Positions 1 to 12,190 of a stretch of DNA of 64,000 bases are shown here, piece after piece. The stretch lies in NCBI GenBank assembly GCA_018398805.1, contig JAGFBZ010001954.1, positions 32,938-96,937 on the forward strand, given 5' to 3'. Made by a program: the position numbers and the translations under genes. Within the stretch, counting starts at the first letter, position 1. Every line of letters begins with the position of its first letter. Below the pieces are notes generated by a model. The model was not told the DNA's origin. It saw only the letters and a program-made list of their open reading frames with translations, and made no database searches. Origin of the DNA: Hirundichthys speculiger (lineage: Eukaryota; Chordata; Actinopteri; Beloniformes; Exocoetidae).

Positions 1-951
1 TTTTGGACTGTAACCACCACAGGATTTCAGTTTGAGGAGATACCTGGAGGGATGTTCTGAAGACCTTTTGGTTGACTGTTGGGTCTTTTGGTTGACAATA
101 GCAAAGAGTTATCTCTGCAAGTTTACTGTCCCTCATAAAGACGTCAGTGGCTGAAAGACTGAAGCAACCCTTCTCAGAGAGGCAGTTATTTTCACCAAAG
201 TGGACCACAGTGAAAAGATGCCCACCACAAGAATGAAACTGACAAGTGTCAAGTGACTCTGAGAGTAGCAGGATGACTGAAGCAAGTTAAGATCAGACAA
301 GTGGAGGACAAAGTTTCTTGTTTTTTTTCCTGGACATGAGAACTGATTTTAATCTTGTGTTGAGTTGTTAGCCATTCAGGAATATGAGATCTATCTCTGG
401 AGTGAGACACCTTCCCTGTCGAAGGCTGTGTTAATCTGACTTTAACAGGAATCTTCTCTTGGAACCTCTTGTCAAGGATTATACATCCGCTCAGTGGGGG
501 AGCTCATTTTTAGTAATGCCAGAGGGAAGTTCATCCATAAGTAACCTGCCCTCCTAAATTGGATCCTCCTCCAGGATTTGGATTTGTCTCAAAACACCTA
601 CGCTGTCTGCTGATGACATTTGGCTTTGTGAAAGGTGATGTCTCTTGAATTTTGGAATGTGCTCTGATACACAAACACATTTACAAAGATCCAGTAAAAG
701 TTCCAAGTAGCTTTGGTGGTGCTCATTCACGCCAATGAGGAGCATGTAGGGATGGAAAACTGATCAACTTTTCCCCATTTATTTTCTGGCCTTTGATGAA
801 AATGTATTACTCTGTAACTGTAACTCTGTTTCAGCGTATCAAGCTGGTTTCTTGTTTCAGCCGTAGTAAGGCTCACAGATTGATTCAGTGTCAGTTATTT
901 AGACCCTTGGGTATTTAACGTTCAGTGTCTTTGTCGTTTCTCAAACTGCAG
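1..951. other. Upstream flank of shisa9 exon; possible 5' UTR intron
   Basis: No protein-coding similarity recognised. A pyrimidine-rich stretch ending in CTCAAACTGCAG at 940-951 looks like a splice acceptor just upstream of the shisa9 ATG, so the coding exon may begin at 952 with a separate 5' UTR exon further upstream. This is inferred from the motif only; a promoter in this interval is the alternative. Confidence 0.35.
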
Positions 952-1003
952 GAGCTTTTGGTCCCTTTACTAACTCTTACTGAGATATTGGAAAGCATCC
1001 AAG

Positions 1004-1569
1004 ATGGCAACCTCCATACTTCCACTCTTGGTAAACTTCTCATTGGCCATTTTGTTGGGTTTGACCTCTCTGAGTGACCTGAACTCGAGACTATCAAGTC
1101 AAGCGCTGGCTCAAGTCTCGTCCAACAACCAGACAACAGAACCCTCAACGTTACCCGAGGCGGCGCTGGCAACACCCACACCAGATGCTGAGGATCAAGC
1201 AGATCCATCGAGCAGAAACCGCTGCTGGGGTTACTACGACGTCATGGGCCAGTGGGACCCACCTTTCAACTGTAACGCAGGCATCTACAGTTTCTGCTGC
1301 GGGTCCTGCTTCTACCGCTTCTGCTGCCAGTTCAAAGTCCACAGTTTGGACCAGACTTCCTGTTCCAACTATGACACTCCAGTGTGGGCTAACACTGGGA
1401 AACCGGCGGCGACCGTCACAGAGGTCCAACAGGAGCCGGACCGGGATCGGACCCACATGATCGTATATATTATCTGTGGAGTGGTGGCCATCATGGTTCT
1501 GGTGGGGATTTTCACTAAGCTCGGACTGGAGAAGAGCCAGGGAGGACAAACGGACATGACCAACTCCAG
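1004..1569 (+). CDS. shisa9: Shisa9 (CKAMP44) first coding exon, partial gene
   Basis: Shisa9 is a single-pass auxiliary subunit of AMPA-type glutamate receptors that modulates desensitisation at synapses. The exon gives 188 codons plus two bases. Residues 1-37 are a hydrophobic signal peptide, and there is an N-glycosylation sequon (NQT) at 42-44. The Shisa cysteine-rich domain at about 74-120 carries eight cysteines (74, 90, 98, 99, 102, 107, 108, 120) and the family motif YYDVMGQWDPPFNC. A transmembrane helix lies at about 152-172 (IVYIICGVVAIMVLVGIF), followed by TKLGLEK. The transmembrane and juxtamembrane sequence matches Shisa9 better than Shisa6/7. The ATG at 1004 has a good context (CCAAGATGG). 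The exon ends at AG|GTAGGA (1569/1570), so the apparent stop three bases later is intronic. The cytoplasmic tail exons were not found here. The a/b paralogue is not determined. Confidence 0.9.
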
Positions 1570-1586
1570 GTAGGAACCAAGAAAAG

Positions 1587-1626
1587 TGTGGATGGATGGA
1601 TGGATGTATGGATGGATGGATGGATG
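1587..1626. repeat. (ATGG)n microsatellite
   Basis: Short tandem GGAT/ATGG array with one interruption (GTATGG), immediately inside the putative shisa9 intron. Confidence 0.9.
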
Positions 1627-4235
1627 TTCTTTATGTACAAGATCATAGCTTTAGATAGTGATAACTGGTCACGATAGCATGTTTTGAACACTCTGGAGTG
1701 TGGACAGCCTCTGTTATTACGTTTGTTTTACTGAGCTGCTCCGGATTTCCTAAAATGCCAAGTTGTGGTTTTAAAGCATATAAAGTGGTTTCAGACATTC
1801 TCAGCTCACTAAATGCATGTCATCAGACAAGAAGAGCTCCTTAGATATGGTCCGAAATAGTTCTGTCTGGAGCTATCATCCACCATGACCGCTGATAAAC
1901 AGCCTGACCTTTCGTGACCCCAGCCACACAGGAACCACAAATGGAATATATATTAAAAAACAAAAAAAAACAAAAGTAAACACCAGGAACACTCTCGAAT
2001 GAAAAAGTAAAGCTAATCAAGCACATATTCTGCCTTAACCTAAACTACATCACCGATGGCCAAGTTACTTAAAAATTCAAAACTACTGAGAAAAAATTGA
2101 GATTGAAACTTGTTCAGCAGATAATCAACTCCATTAGTTTTTGCATGTCTTTTTTAAGGTTCCAAAGGTAATTGAGATTACACACTATTGTATAATGGAC
2201 TTTTGTGCAACAGCATCACCCTTAAAGATGATTTACTGAAGGATTGCATGTTTCTGTGTATCTGTAATGAATGAAGAGACAGAAGAACATTGAAGTGATA
2301 ATGGGGCATAACGTTAAGCATGAAGGAAGTTTGCAACCATGTGAGAGCGATGCTCGTACTGATTGAGACAACAAGACAGAGCAAGAAAAATACAATGAAG
2401 AGACAGAAAGCAGGGGACTTCGTAAAAGACAGGTGTTCAGTGACATTATCAGAGGAATTGGGGGATTATTACAGTACAAACCTACTGTACTTTCACTGTA
2501 TCGGTGTGGCAGTTTGTCACTGATGGCTGATTGATTGCTGTGACACAACTATGACTGTGCCAACGCGTGGCCTCTAGAGAACAATGAAAAGAGTGAGGGT
2601 GGTTTTGGGAAGGGTGGAATATTGAGCGGATCTGCCTGGAACGCAGCCAATAGCTAGTACAAAGAGCAGGGGGTGTGTGTTTGTTTGTCTGTGTGCGAGA
2701 GAGAGAAAAAGGGAGAGGGGGAGAAAGAGACAGCGTATGTGCTGCCTTTGACTAGCCAGTCTATTGGGTGTTAAAAGTTGGCACATGGGGGTCCTTTAAA
2801 ATCCTGTCAGTGCGTGATCCTCTCTCCACTTCACTGTGCAGGAAGAGGAAGATATAGGAGGAGACATCCTTAATGTTAAACTGCACTGAATCATCAATAA
2901 GACAATAAAGGCTGGCATCCCTTGGCAGCCTAAAGCATCCAAAACAAGGGTGTTGCTAGGCGCAATGTTCTACTGGGGGATGCGAATCACATGTGCACGA
3001 ATGAAAAATGTAAAATCCGGAGATAAAAAGTCTGAAATTCTGATTTAAAATTCTGAAATTAGCAAGGAAACCCTTTTACATCACAACATAGATGATGCAT
3101 ATCTGACACATGATGTATATCCTGATTATAGCTGCAGCAATTGCTTTGGCAGTCAGCTTATGACGCTTTCAGACTACAGGACTACATGCGGTCAAGAATT
3201 GCCACTTGGTCACAGATGCTTCATGGATATTAAACAGGCCAAATATCTGGAGCCGATGAGGGAATCACTATTTGAATTCCATCCAATGAAAGAGAAAGGC
3301 ATCACCGTGAAGACAAGAATCCTAAAGGGGAGCTCATTGAAGCAAGAAGGACATGCACACATCGCGCTGTACCACAATACGTCAGGGAGCTACTTTTTCA
3401 TTATTAAAGATTTGTTTACTCACGTTCAACTCTCTTGTCGCAAAGACAATCTGTACTACCCGCTGTACTAATCCATTCCTTTTTTTCTCCACTTTTTACT
3501 TTTTTTTTTGCATTTCTGTTCTGAACACATTGTTGCACACTTTCCTTCCGGTGACCTTTTTTAAGTAATCATCTGTGTTTTCCACTGAGTTGCTGTCAGA
3601 TTGTGTAGTGTGTGACCCTCTGTTGGCAATCAGTTACTTAACGTGGACACTCAATGACTTTAAGACTCCTGATTACAACACAAGTCATTTAATCTGAACT
3701 GACCTGTGACCAACTGACTGAAAATCATGTAGTCTGAAACCAGCTGTCATCACAGCTCACACAGGTGGATCAACACGAGCACATGAACTGTCAGAGATAC
3801 GGACAGCAGATGGCTGCACCTGGACTGCTGAAAAGGTGGAAAACATCCACCATCAAGCGATGGTACCTGTTTTACTAGCTGTTCATATGTTCTTCTTCTC
3901 TAATGGGTTACATGCACTCATCGTTGCAGACAGTGCATGCTATATTGCCCCCTGCACTTCCTGTAGAGCATAACAGAGATTTTATTTCAGGTAGTTTTTG
4001 GTTGCAAGACCAGTGTGATCAAACCGCTCACATTGAAAGACGTACGTCAACTGATTTTCTTTAAAGACCAAATGTATCCCCATGATGTTTCTCCTGTAAC
4101 AGCCCAAATCAGTGCAGGTGCCCTTTCACACAATGGTCACACCGTATAAGAGTAAAAAAGCCATCCTACTTAAACCACCACTGTTTCCCCTTTGGAAATT
4201 CACAGACCTAATAGAGGTGGCACAAGAAGGAGCAA
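1627..4235 (+). other. Intron-like sequence, nothing recognised
   Basis: No recognisable exon or transposon. It contains a GT-rich then GA-rich patch at 2668-2735. A 103-codon open frame at 3160-3471 has no recognised motif or splice context, and I treat it as chance. Confidence 0.5.
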
Positions 4236-4380
4236 GTGTGGATGGCTGTTTGTATTATTCGTCCTAGTGTGGATCTGTGATGGACTTGTAACCTGTCCAG
4301 GGTTAATCCTGCCTTTTGTCCAGTGGCATCTGGGATAGACTCCCCCCCCTGGGGCCCTAAACAGGGTGACGTGGTAAAGG
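4236..4380 (+). mobile_element. SINE-like fragment
   Basis: The stretch around GTGATGGACTTGTAACCTGT, followed by CCTGCCTTTTGTCCAGTGGC and CTGGGATAGACTCC, resembles the conserved core of a very common teleost SINE / LINE-tail family. Only about 145 bp is recognisable. It is diverged and lacks a clear poly(A) or microsatellite tail. Family name not assigned. Confidence 0.55.
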
Positions 4381-4770
4381 GAAGTTGTATGGAGGAATTG
4401 ATGGACCTACAGCCAACACTAACTAAAGACTGAACAGGAGCTGTACAACGTTTATTAACAAAAGAAAACCAAGAGTTGGTTAACAAAAGGCAGAAATCTC
4501 AACAGATTATGTTCTGTCAGAATCCATTGACCGAGACACAGTTAATGGCCATGCAATGACGTCAGAACTATCTTTCTGTCGACTTCCCTAACAGATTCAC
4601 CCTCCTGTTTTTCTTTCTTACTCAGTTCTGCTCTATCTTTTGCTCTCCCTCTTCCATCCAAATTGAATGTAAGGTCGATTCAGAAACGTAAATCAATCAT
4701 CAATCACTTTTATCTTAGTCTTTCAAATGAATTTGGTGGTTTGTTTTGAAAGAATAACCTCTATGAATAT
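4381..4770. other. Nothing recognised
   Basis: Unique-looking intron-like sequence; no ORF or repeat recognised. Confidence 0.4.
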
Positions 4771-5185
4771 TAGGGATGGAACGGTTACCGGTATTACGGT
4801 AAAGCGCGGTGAAATTTTACTTGATAAGGATTACCGTTTATGTTTGACTTAATCTCATTATTGATTACCAGGATATGTAATATCAACCTCATTAAAGTCT
4901 TGCGAGCAACTCACGACTGTGAATATGTAGCTTGTAACATAGGCATTTATTTTGTTTTTAAAATGAAATCTCTTTCCGTGCCAGTTGTTTGCTTTTTAAT
5001 TTTGATAAGATTTTGGCTTCTGATGTTTTAGTATGACAAGAAAATCACAAGATTTTGTGAAATTATTTTAATGTATTGTCTTTTGGACATTTGTACAGCA
5101 ATTAAGAATAACAATAATATTGTAAACCGTGATAATTTGGTCACTATAATCGAGATATTGAATTTTCCATATCGTTACATCACTA
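4771..5185. mobile_element. hAT-like MITE, 415 bp
   Basis: The ends are imperfect inverted repeats: TAGGGATGGAACGG on the left, and TAGTGATGTAACGATATGG as the complement of the right. The flanks ATGAATAT (4763-4770) and ATGCACAT (5186-5193) agree at 6 of 8 bases, as expected of an old hAT 8-bp target duplication. There is no coding sequence. Confidence 0.6.
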
Positions 5186-5757
5186 ATGCACATCAGTTGA
5201 AAAACAGGCATTTACAAAGATTGTGTCTGATCCCCCTCTGTTAGAAGAGGAGACAATATTTTGTGACATTTTCTAAAATCTTGTTGTGATTAAGCGCATC
5301 AGTTAGTTTAGTTGACGAATGTGTGAACATCTATCACAGAGCCAGAGTGAACAATAACAATCCATCTCCATTATCTCTGAGTTGAGCTTATCATAACTTC
5401 TGTCAGATTGTCAAAACCTCTTTGTGAAGTTTTTATGGGTTGCAGCTGATCAAGACTGAAGCACATGGACCGATAGAAAAACTCTTCTGATGCCTTAGCA
5501 TACAATTATGTGAATTTTAATACTCAAACCAAGATAATATTTAAGGGGAAAGCTGGTTGGTTGTCAAAACTAAATACCAGTAATGATGCTTCAGTACATT
5601 TTCAGATACATCTTGAAGTTTACCAGCATCGACATGCGTCTGCCTCCAAAAGGCTGGACAGATGTTAACAAGTACCCGAATGAATCAAAAAAATATTTTT
5701 ATTAATAAAATGAAAATGCTCGAGAGCACATTATTGATTGTCTTAAGTAAATCCCAA
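5186..5757. other. Nothing recognised
   Basis: AT-rich intron-like sequence; no gene or repeat recognised. Confidence 0.4.
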
Positions 5758-6270
5758 CTTCCAGGGTTGTCCAGGACGCATCCTGAAGAGATGCCCAAAC
5801 CACCTAAGTTTGATCTTCTCAGTGTGGATCAGCTCTAGTCCGAGTCCCTCCCAGAGACCTGAACTTCTCACCCATCTCCAATGTCATGTAGGAAACTAAA
5901 TTCAGCTGCTTGTATTTGTGATCTCATTCTTATAGTCACTCCAGACTCCCACGCCATCCGTCCCTCGTTTGTGACCAAGGCCCTGAGATACATGAACTCC
6001 TCTGCTTGAGTCAGCATCTCACTCTCGACCCACAGAGGGTAATCTACTTTTTTCCCAACTAAGAACCATGGTCTCAGATTTGGAGGTGCTGATTCTCTTC
6101 CATACTGCTTCACATTGGGCTGCAAACTGCTCCTGTGACAGCTGGAGAGTCTTGCATGATGACATAATCTGCAAAAAACCGAAATAAAATCCTGACACCA
6201 TTGAACTGGACCCCATGAAAGTCATGAAAAAATCTGGGAAAAAGGGCAGCCAGAATCCAACTCTCACCTG
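5758..6270 (-). pseudogene. Rex3/RTE-type LINE reverse-transcriptase relic
   Basis: Decayed C-terminal half of a non-LTR reverse transcriptase on the minus strand, spread over frames. Readable pieces in order are a degraded QGCPLSP box (now GFWLPFFP), a FADD box changed to FADY, ISTSKSETMVLSWEKSR, and EEFMYLRALVTNEGRM (compare EFKYLGVLFTSEGKM). These are followed by SQIQAAEFSFL and, in another frame, KIKLRWFGHLFRMRPGQPW. This order and wording is that of teleost Rex3 (RTE clade). Loss of the catalytic aspartate, several frameshifts and an internal deletion make it inactive. No 5' region is recognisable. Confidence 0.8.
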
Positions 6271-9200
6271 GAACGAATCCAACTACATAACAACTATGCA
6301 GATACCACAAATACAGGACCTACATGTTACATGTCACTTTTCTATTATTGTTTGTGTTGCTTGGTAATTACAGCACTAAATGCTGGGTGGCGATATGGGT
6401 CATTTTTGCAGCGCTGTAGCTTGCGGTGCTGAGCTTCCTTTTGTTTAATTCCTCTCAGAAGCTCAGACATAGAAACAGAGCAACTGAAGCAGATCTCAAT
6501 GTGAGTTAGAGCTGGTAAATGTTGAGCTTCAGTAACTTTTACTGATATTGCAGCAATCAATCTTTCTACCTGGGTTGAAAACAAAGTAGAAATAGTTGCA
6601 GGAAATATAAAGGGGAAAAAAGAACAATGCTACCAAGAAGACTAACCGTAGTAGCATTTGTGCAGGGTACGGCGTAGCTTACGCCGTGGGGTTCCTTGCT
6701 ATGGTATATATGCGCCATATATATGTCTGTTTGACATTGAAGCATACCCCCCCCCCCAACACACACACCCACAAGATATGCTGAGGGACACAGAGATGAG
6801 ATGTGTCTTTATCTGTGGTAACACATAAATCTGCTAAGAACCAGGAAGTATCTCCAGTTGGATTCAAAATGGCTAACGTAAAGTGAAGTGACTGAACAAC
6901 GTAGCTGCTTCCAGTTTGGATGTGTTGTTCTTCTGCAGGATGAGTGGGATACTGTTGAAGGTCTGAGCCCCAGGGATGTCTTCTTGCTGGTGCAGGCACT
7001 GGATCAAATGATAAACAGTTACAGATATGCCCTTGAACTTGTCTTTGAGATGTTTTTTTCCTTTATATTATTATTTTACTTCTTAACTCACGACAAAGGA
7101 AAATGGTCACTGAGAGCGATAACAACTAGGAAGGAGAGAGGAAGGAAAAAAAAGAATATTAGACATACACAGAACAGAGGGATGAAATGAAGCGACACTG
7201 GGGACCCGCTCATTTTACAGCCCAGTTGTCAAACACAGCTGTTTACATCGTGCGTGTGTGCGTGTGTGCACGTTTGTGCGTGTAAAAGAGTGAGACACAG
7301 ACATAAAGGAAACAGAGACACAAGAGCTAAACCATGTACTGATGTGAACAGTCTGCTGGAGCATGGTGAAGTGGTGAGTAGAAGGATGAAATGAGAAAGT
7401 CTTTTAGGATAGTAGGAAGTTCCAGCGAGAGAAGGGCTTAGATGCTGAAACGCAGATGATTTGCCATTGAAAAATCCAGATGACATGCTTGTGCTTTTAC
7501 TTCTAAATAAGTAAGTCTGACTTGACAGGCTGGGAAAATATTTATGACTGGAAGGTTGTCAACAGATTTAATCTTCTTACCAAAAACTCGAGATGTTAAT
7601 CCAAATGTGTGCTGCAGGCCTGTAAAAAGAAAAAAAAAAAAGAAAAAAGGTTTGTGCGGAAGATTGCAAATTTTTGGTTCGGGCTGTGTTCAGATGTTGT
7701 TAACATGTTTCTGCCACTCCAGTTCAGCCAAAACACACTGCTGCAGAAGATAATACCAGGTACTGCTATAATCTGTCTAGTTTGTGAATCAGTCGCTGTT
7801 CGTGTAGAAAATAAAGATGAAAAATGATTTTTTTTTTTTTTTTTTAAACAAAATGAAAATCAATATGGTCAAAACAAATACCTTGTGTTAAAATTGCTCT
7901 ACATTTCCAAGTAGAAAAGATGAGTCCAGGTGAAATTGTTTATTATATTGATGCATGGACCTCCCTTTCTTGACCTCCTTGAGTTTATAAAAAGGGATCT
8001 TCACCCAGTTGGAAACAAGAAATGTGTATGAGTGTAAATATGGATGAGTGCACACTTAAAATATATATATATGGAGCCACAAAGCTGTTCAGGGGGTAAT
8101 GCGTTAAAACCATGGCCAGGCATCACAACTGGCAGTGGTTCAGTCATGTACAGTATAAACTGCACATGTGCACCTGTGCGTGCATGCACACAACACAAAT
8201 ACACCCTCCACTCCACTTCTCAGCTCCAGAACCACTGTCACCATCAGCTGTTGGGTGTCTTGTCTGAGAACTGCTGCAAAGTACAGCGTAAAATGAATGA
8301 TATCTTTTGATCCTTGATGCAGTTGCAGGAATTATTATGCAGCATCAAAATTTTATGACATTAATGCCAGCTCAGCTCATAATTTTTCAGAGAGCAGGAT
8401 CTCAGAAGGCGGTGGAGATGAAATGAGGAGCGTGGACGATGCATGGAAGTAAAGTAAATAAGTTACGAATAAGCTTACAGCCAGAAATCAGCTCGACTAA
8501 TGTTTGGTATATAGAATGTGAAAGATTCATAGCGATACCTCTCGTCATAGCTTGAGGTGTGAGTGGCCCGGTGACAGCCCGTTCAAAGACTGCCTGAGAT
8601 AATTTTCTGACAATGCCAGAGATCCGATGACTTTTTCGTCTGACAGCTAATTAAAATGCAAAATGAAATAACCTATTAATTAATGCACTGCTTCATTTTT
8701 AAACAATTTAAGTTGCATGCAAAAGCTACTCTTTTTATCTATTGTCCTAGATGCCAGTTATCCACACAGAGTATGGATGGGATATGTTGTTGTTGTTGGC
8801 TTTTATACTTGTCCGTAATTGTTTGTGTGTGTTTGTCTGTAATCACACCATCAACAGCTAGGTGGCGGTACTTATTCTTCTCTGCAAGCTTACAGTGAAG
8901 AACTTCCATTTGTTTAGTTTATATATTTAGCTGAGACATGGCAGCAGAGCAAATCAAGCATTATATGACTTGGAGATAACAAATGTTGAGCAACAGCAAC
9001 TTTTTTGTTGATAATGTACCGATATATCTTTCTACCGAGCTTGAAAATGTCAAAGAACTAATAGTGTGAAATACATCAAAGGAAATAAAATGGGGCCAAG
9101 CGGTCTGAACAAACTTATTCCTGTCCACATCAACCTGATGCATATTTACCTTTCTGAGTTACATTTTGGCTCCAGCGGAGGTTAAGGAGCAGTACCCCAA

Positions 9201-9532
9201 AGCTGAAATCCCACAGAATGCAGGAAGCACCATGGTCTGGGTTTTGGAGCAGCATGATCCAAGTCCCATGAGCAATGATTCAGAGCGGAGTGCTGGGAAG
9301 CATCAGCAAATGCTTTCTACTTACCCAAAGGTTTTGAGATCATGTGACCATTGGGGAAGAGTCTGCTCATTTAAAGGTGTACATCTCACCATATCTTGTC
9401 TTTTGTAGGCTAATAAAACTATCAAAATGTGCTTTTTGACTCACAACCCGAAAGCAGATACCGTTGGAATGATAAAAATTGCAGGTATTCTTCTTCTTTT
9501 TCCTTTTTTTAATACCTGCATTTTTTTTCCAT
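6271..9532. other. Intron-like DNA with microsatellites
   Basis: No gene recognised. It holds a C-run plus (CA) patch near 6747-6770, a (GT)n-like tract at 7246-7285 and a T-run at 7829-7846. A small perfect stem, ACGGCGTA/TACGCCGT with a 3-base loop, lies at 6669-6687. A possible acceptor at 6932-6939 (TTCTGCAG) precedes a short open frame, but the frame resembles no known protein. Confidence 0.45.
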
Positions 9533-9540
9533 GTTTATAT

Positions 9541-10156
9541 TAGGGCTGGGCAACGATTAAAAATTTTAATTGTGATTAATCACATGATTTCCCTGATTAA
9601 TCACAATTAATTAAATTGTATACGCAAAATCAAATAATGAATTCAAAAGTAGTGTAAAGGTCACTTTTATTTAATGTTCTGCTGCCATATGAACTAAAGT
9701 GCCATAACATTTGTTGTTCAAACACTTTTAACATCAGCACTTGTCATTAACACATATTTAGTGCAAATCTCATCTTACAAAATGTAAAATAAAATTAAGT
9801 TTATTGCCACTGGCAGGGCATTAATCCTGTTTTTTATGTGTTGTAACAGCAGAAACTTTTAACGGTGACCAGCGTTATTAGTCTATGTTCGCTACCAAAC
9901 GTCCCTGTTAGAAAGTGTGAAGCAAAATTCACTATAGAAATTTCCTTTACAGGAGACTAGAATGTAAAGTGCATGTTTATACAGAAGTTCTGTTTTTTGT
10001 TCTGCATGTTTTTCCACCAATTCTTTTCCGGTTCTGGTTCTGGTTTTCAAAACAAAAGCATTTGAGCAACATGCGTTAATGCGTGATAAAATAAATGTCG
10101 GCATTAACAAAGTAATGAGTTAATGCGATGATAACACGTTATCTTGCCCAGCCCTA
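9541..10156. mobile_element. hAT-like non-autonomous element, 616 bp
   Basis: Inverted ends TAGGGCTGGGCAA and TTGCCCAGCCCTA bound an AT-rich body with repeated GATTAATC motifs near each end. The flanks GTTTATAT (9533-9540) and GTTTGAAT (10157-10164) match at 6 of 8, consistent with an aged 8-bp hAT duplication. A reverse-oriented relative lies at 43270-43857. No transposase remains. Confidence 0.75.
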
Positions 10157-10353
10157 GTTTGAATATGTTATTATATTTATATGTTAATATATTTATATGT
10201 TAATATCAGTTTTAAGTAAACTTCAGGTATACAGTCCAAAAAGGGTTCAGGTATCAAGTGACTCTAGTTTCCAACTTCACCTTCAGCCTTCTCAGCCCTC
10301 AGTGAATATCATCCTCACACGTCCCTGACATGGATTCACCAATTATATTAGAT

Positions 10354-11178
10354 CAGGAATTCCCAAAGTGGGGTGCGTGCACCCCCAGGGGTGCGCAAGC
10401 TGCCTCTAGGGGGTGCGCGAGATGAAAAATGTAATGGCGGTCTGATAATTTTTTTTGTTTTCACACAATAAAGATGTGTAAATAAACATTTCCTTTGTAA
10501 AATTTTAAATCAAAAACTGTAATTTTAATGAATAAATAAATGCAGGCTATTCAAAATGCACGTCATCTTAAAGTGAAGCGTAGAAGAAGAAGTTATATTC
10601 TTCTACCACTGCATTTGCACCTAGCTTGTGGCCTCTACTTTAATTATTCTCGCAAATATGCTCAATTGGCTGAAATCAGGGAAAATATCTTTATTGGAAC
10701 TTTATTGGAATAGAATTAAATTACTGGCGTTCAAATTTTATTTCCATAACCTGTGTTATGATGACGGGTTGTGTTAGTTCCACGGTCATTTAAACATCCA
10801 TCAACATTTAAATTTTTGTTCAATGTTCAAAATATTCGAACATTTTCCTCAACTTATCTGCTTTCTGCCACTGAGTCTGAGCATGTCATCCATCCTCTTT
10901 GCTCTTAAAAGTGCAAGCCTGCGCATAACTTTGTTTCATTATATTGGAACTGTGTTACAGTGTTTCAGTTTAATTTAAATGCGAGAGCACATTTTTGTGA
11001 TTGTGATTATTATGTTATATGTGTGTTCTGGTCATTTTAGCATGAATAAACATGGCGACTTTAATATGGCTATAATAAAGCTTGTTGCGTTTTTTTTAAG
11101 GGGTGGGGGATCGGGGGTGCGTCAACACGGTTGAGACATAGAAGGGGGTGCGCGGCTAAAAAAGTTTGGGAACCGCTG
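10354..11178. mobile_element. hAT non-autonomous element with perfect TSD, 825 bp
   Basis: It begins CAGGAATTCCCAAAGTGGGG and ends GTTTGGGAACCGCTG, inverted-repeat ends typical of vertebrate hAT elements. It is flanked by a perfect 8-bp duplication TATTAGAT (10346-10353 and 11179-11186). The subterminal GGGGGTGCGC motif occurs at both ends. The interior is AT-rich with no open reading frame. Confidence 0.9.
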
Positions 11179-11186
11179 TATTAGAT

Positions 11187-11744
11187 TATTAGAAAGAAGC
11201 CTGTGTTTCTTCTTTTATGTTACCGTTAACTACACAAGCTTGACGTGAACTTCCAGCAAACAGGAGCTGTTTTTCACCGCAGCTTTGGCTAGCTCTGACG
11301 GTGTTCAACGTTAGCTGTAGCGAACGGCAGTAACGTTGTTATACGGCAAGGTATGAAAACAATTGAAACCATAACTCACTAAATTCAATCCACTGGTAAA
11401 TGTAGGTAGGAAACGTACGCTTGTCTGCCTTGTCCCCGGCGTGGACATCACTAGCTCCAGCTTCTAGTCCTGCTTAGCAACGTAACCTCCGAGTCCACAT
11501 GAATGAAGAATGTTGGTATGACTGGAATAATGGAACAATCTGACCTGATTGGTTCTGGACAGGATTAACTGACCGTCCAAGTGTCATTTAAAGGGCAGAT
11601 TTCTGAAGTGCTCAGTTTGCTTATTAGGGCAGTTATATGATAATCAAAAAATAAAAATAAAAAAAACCTCCCGACTCCGACACCGATACCCCCCTCCCCC
11701 CTCAGAAAAAGAAAACTCCTCGGATCTACACGATTCACGTAGGT
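11187..11744. other. Nothing recognised
   Basis: Intron-like sequence with an A-rich then C-rich patch at 11647-11700. No gene recognised. Confidence 0.4.
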
Positions 11745-12190
11745 CACCCTTTTTGACTTCAAAACGGCGAATTTCGCCGAAAGGTGAGGGATTTTCATGC
11801 CTGCTTAACACTCGCTGCTACCCGCAAATTGCAGGTTTAGGAACCTCCGCTAACCCCTATGCTGACTCCCTTACTCACTTTGTAGGTGTGGCATTGGGAG
11901 TGTCTTTTGCCCTTTCCACTAACTCGGTATCTTGCGATCGTGGGTTGCGGGTAACGTGTAGCAGGTGGTCCGCTACCCACATGTAGCGCAACCTGCTCTT
12001 AAAGGCAATGGGTACTGACACACTTATTGGTTTAACAGGTGGAACGCCCTAACCACTCCTATGCATAATATAGCGGTTAGCGCAGGTGGGATAGCGGGTT
12101 TAGCAAGCGTGGAAGATTGCATTCTTTGTGGTGGAACATCCCTCCCGCTACCCGCTATCCCTAAATAGCAGCTTTAGGAGATCTGGCGGA
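11745..12190. repeat. Unclassified repeat with GCTACCCGC direct and inverted copies
   Basis: A ~40-bp direct repeat occurs at 11816-11852 and 12146-12186 (GCTACCCGC, then GCAGSTTTAGGA). Between them lie inverted forms such as GGGATAGCGGGTTTAGC (12088-12104) and a reduced copy at 11970. The segment AAAGGCAATGGGTACTGACA (12001-12020) and its continuation resemble a dispersed teleost DNA-transposon family that I cannot name. No terminal repeats were defined. Confidence 0.4.

Noticed and set aside
1151..1549. 132-codon open frame antisense to the shisa9 exon
   Set aside because: A shadow of the GC-rich coding exon; no signal or domain of its own.
3160..3471. 103-codon plus-strand open frame
   Set aside because: No recognisable domain, splice signals or codon bias; consistent with chance in this AT-rich intron.
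6888..7190. Open frame with EWDTVEGLSPRDVF after a TTCTGCAG
   Set aside because: The acceptor-like motif is attractive, but the protein resembles nothing known and runs into a lysine-rich low-complexity tail.
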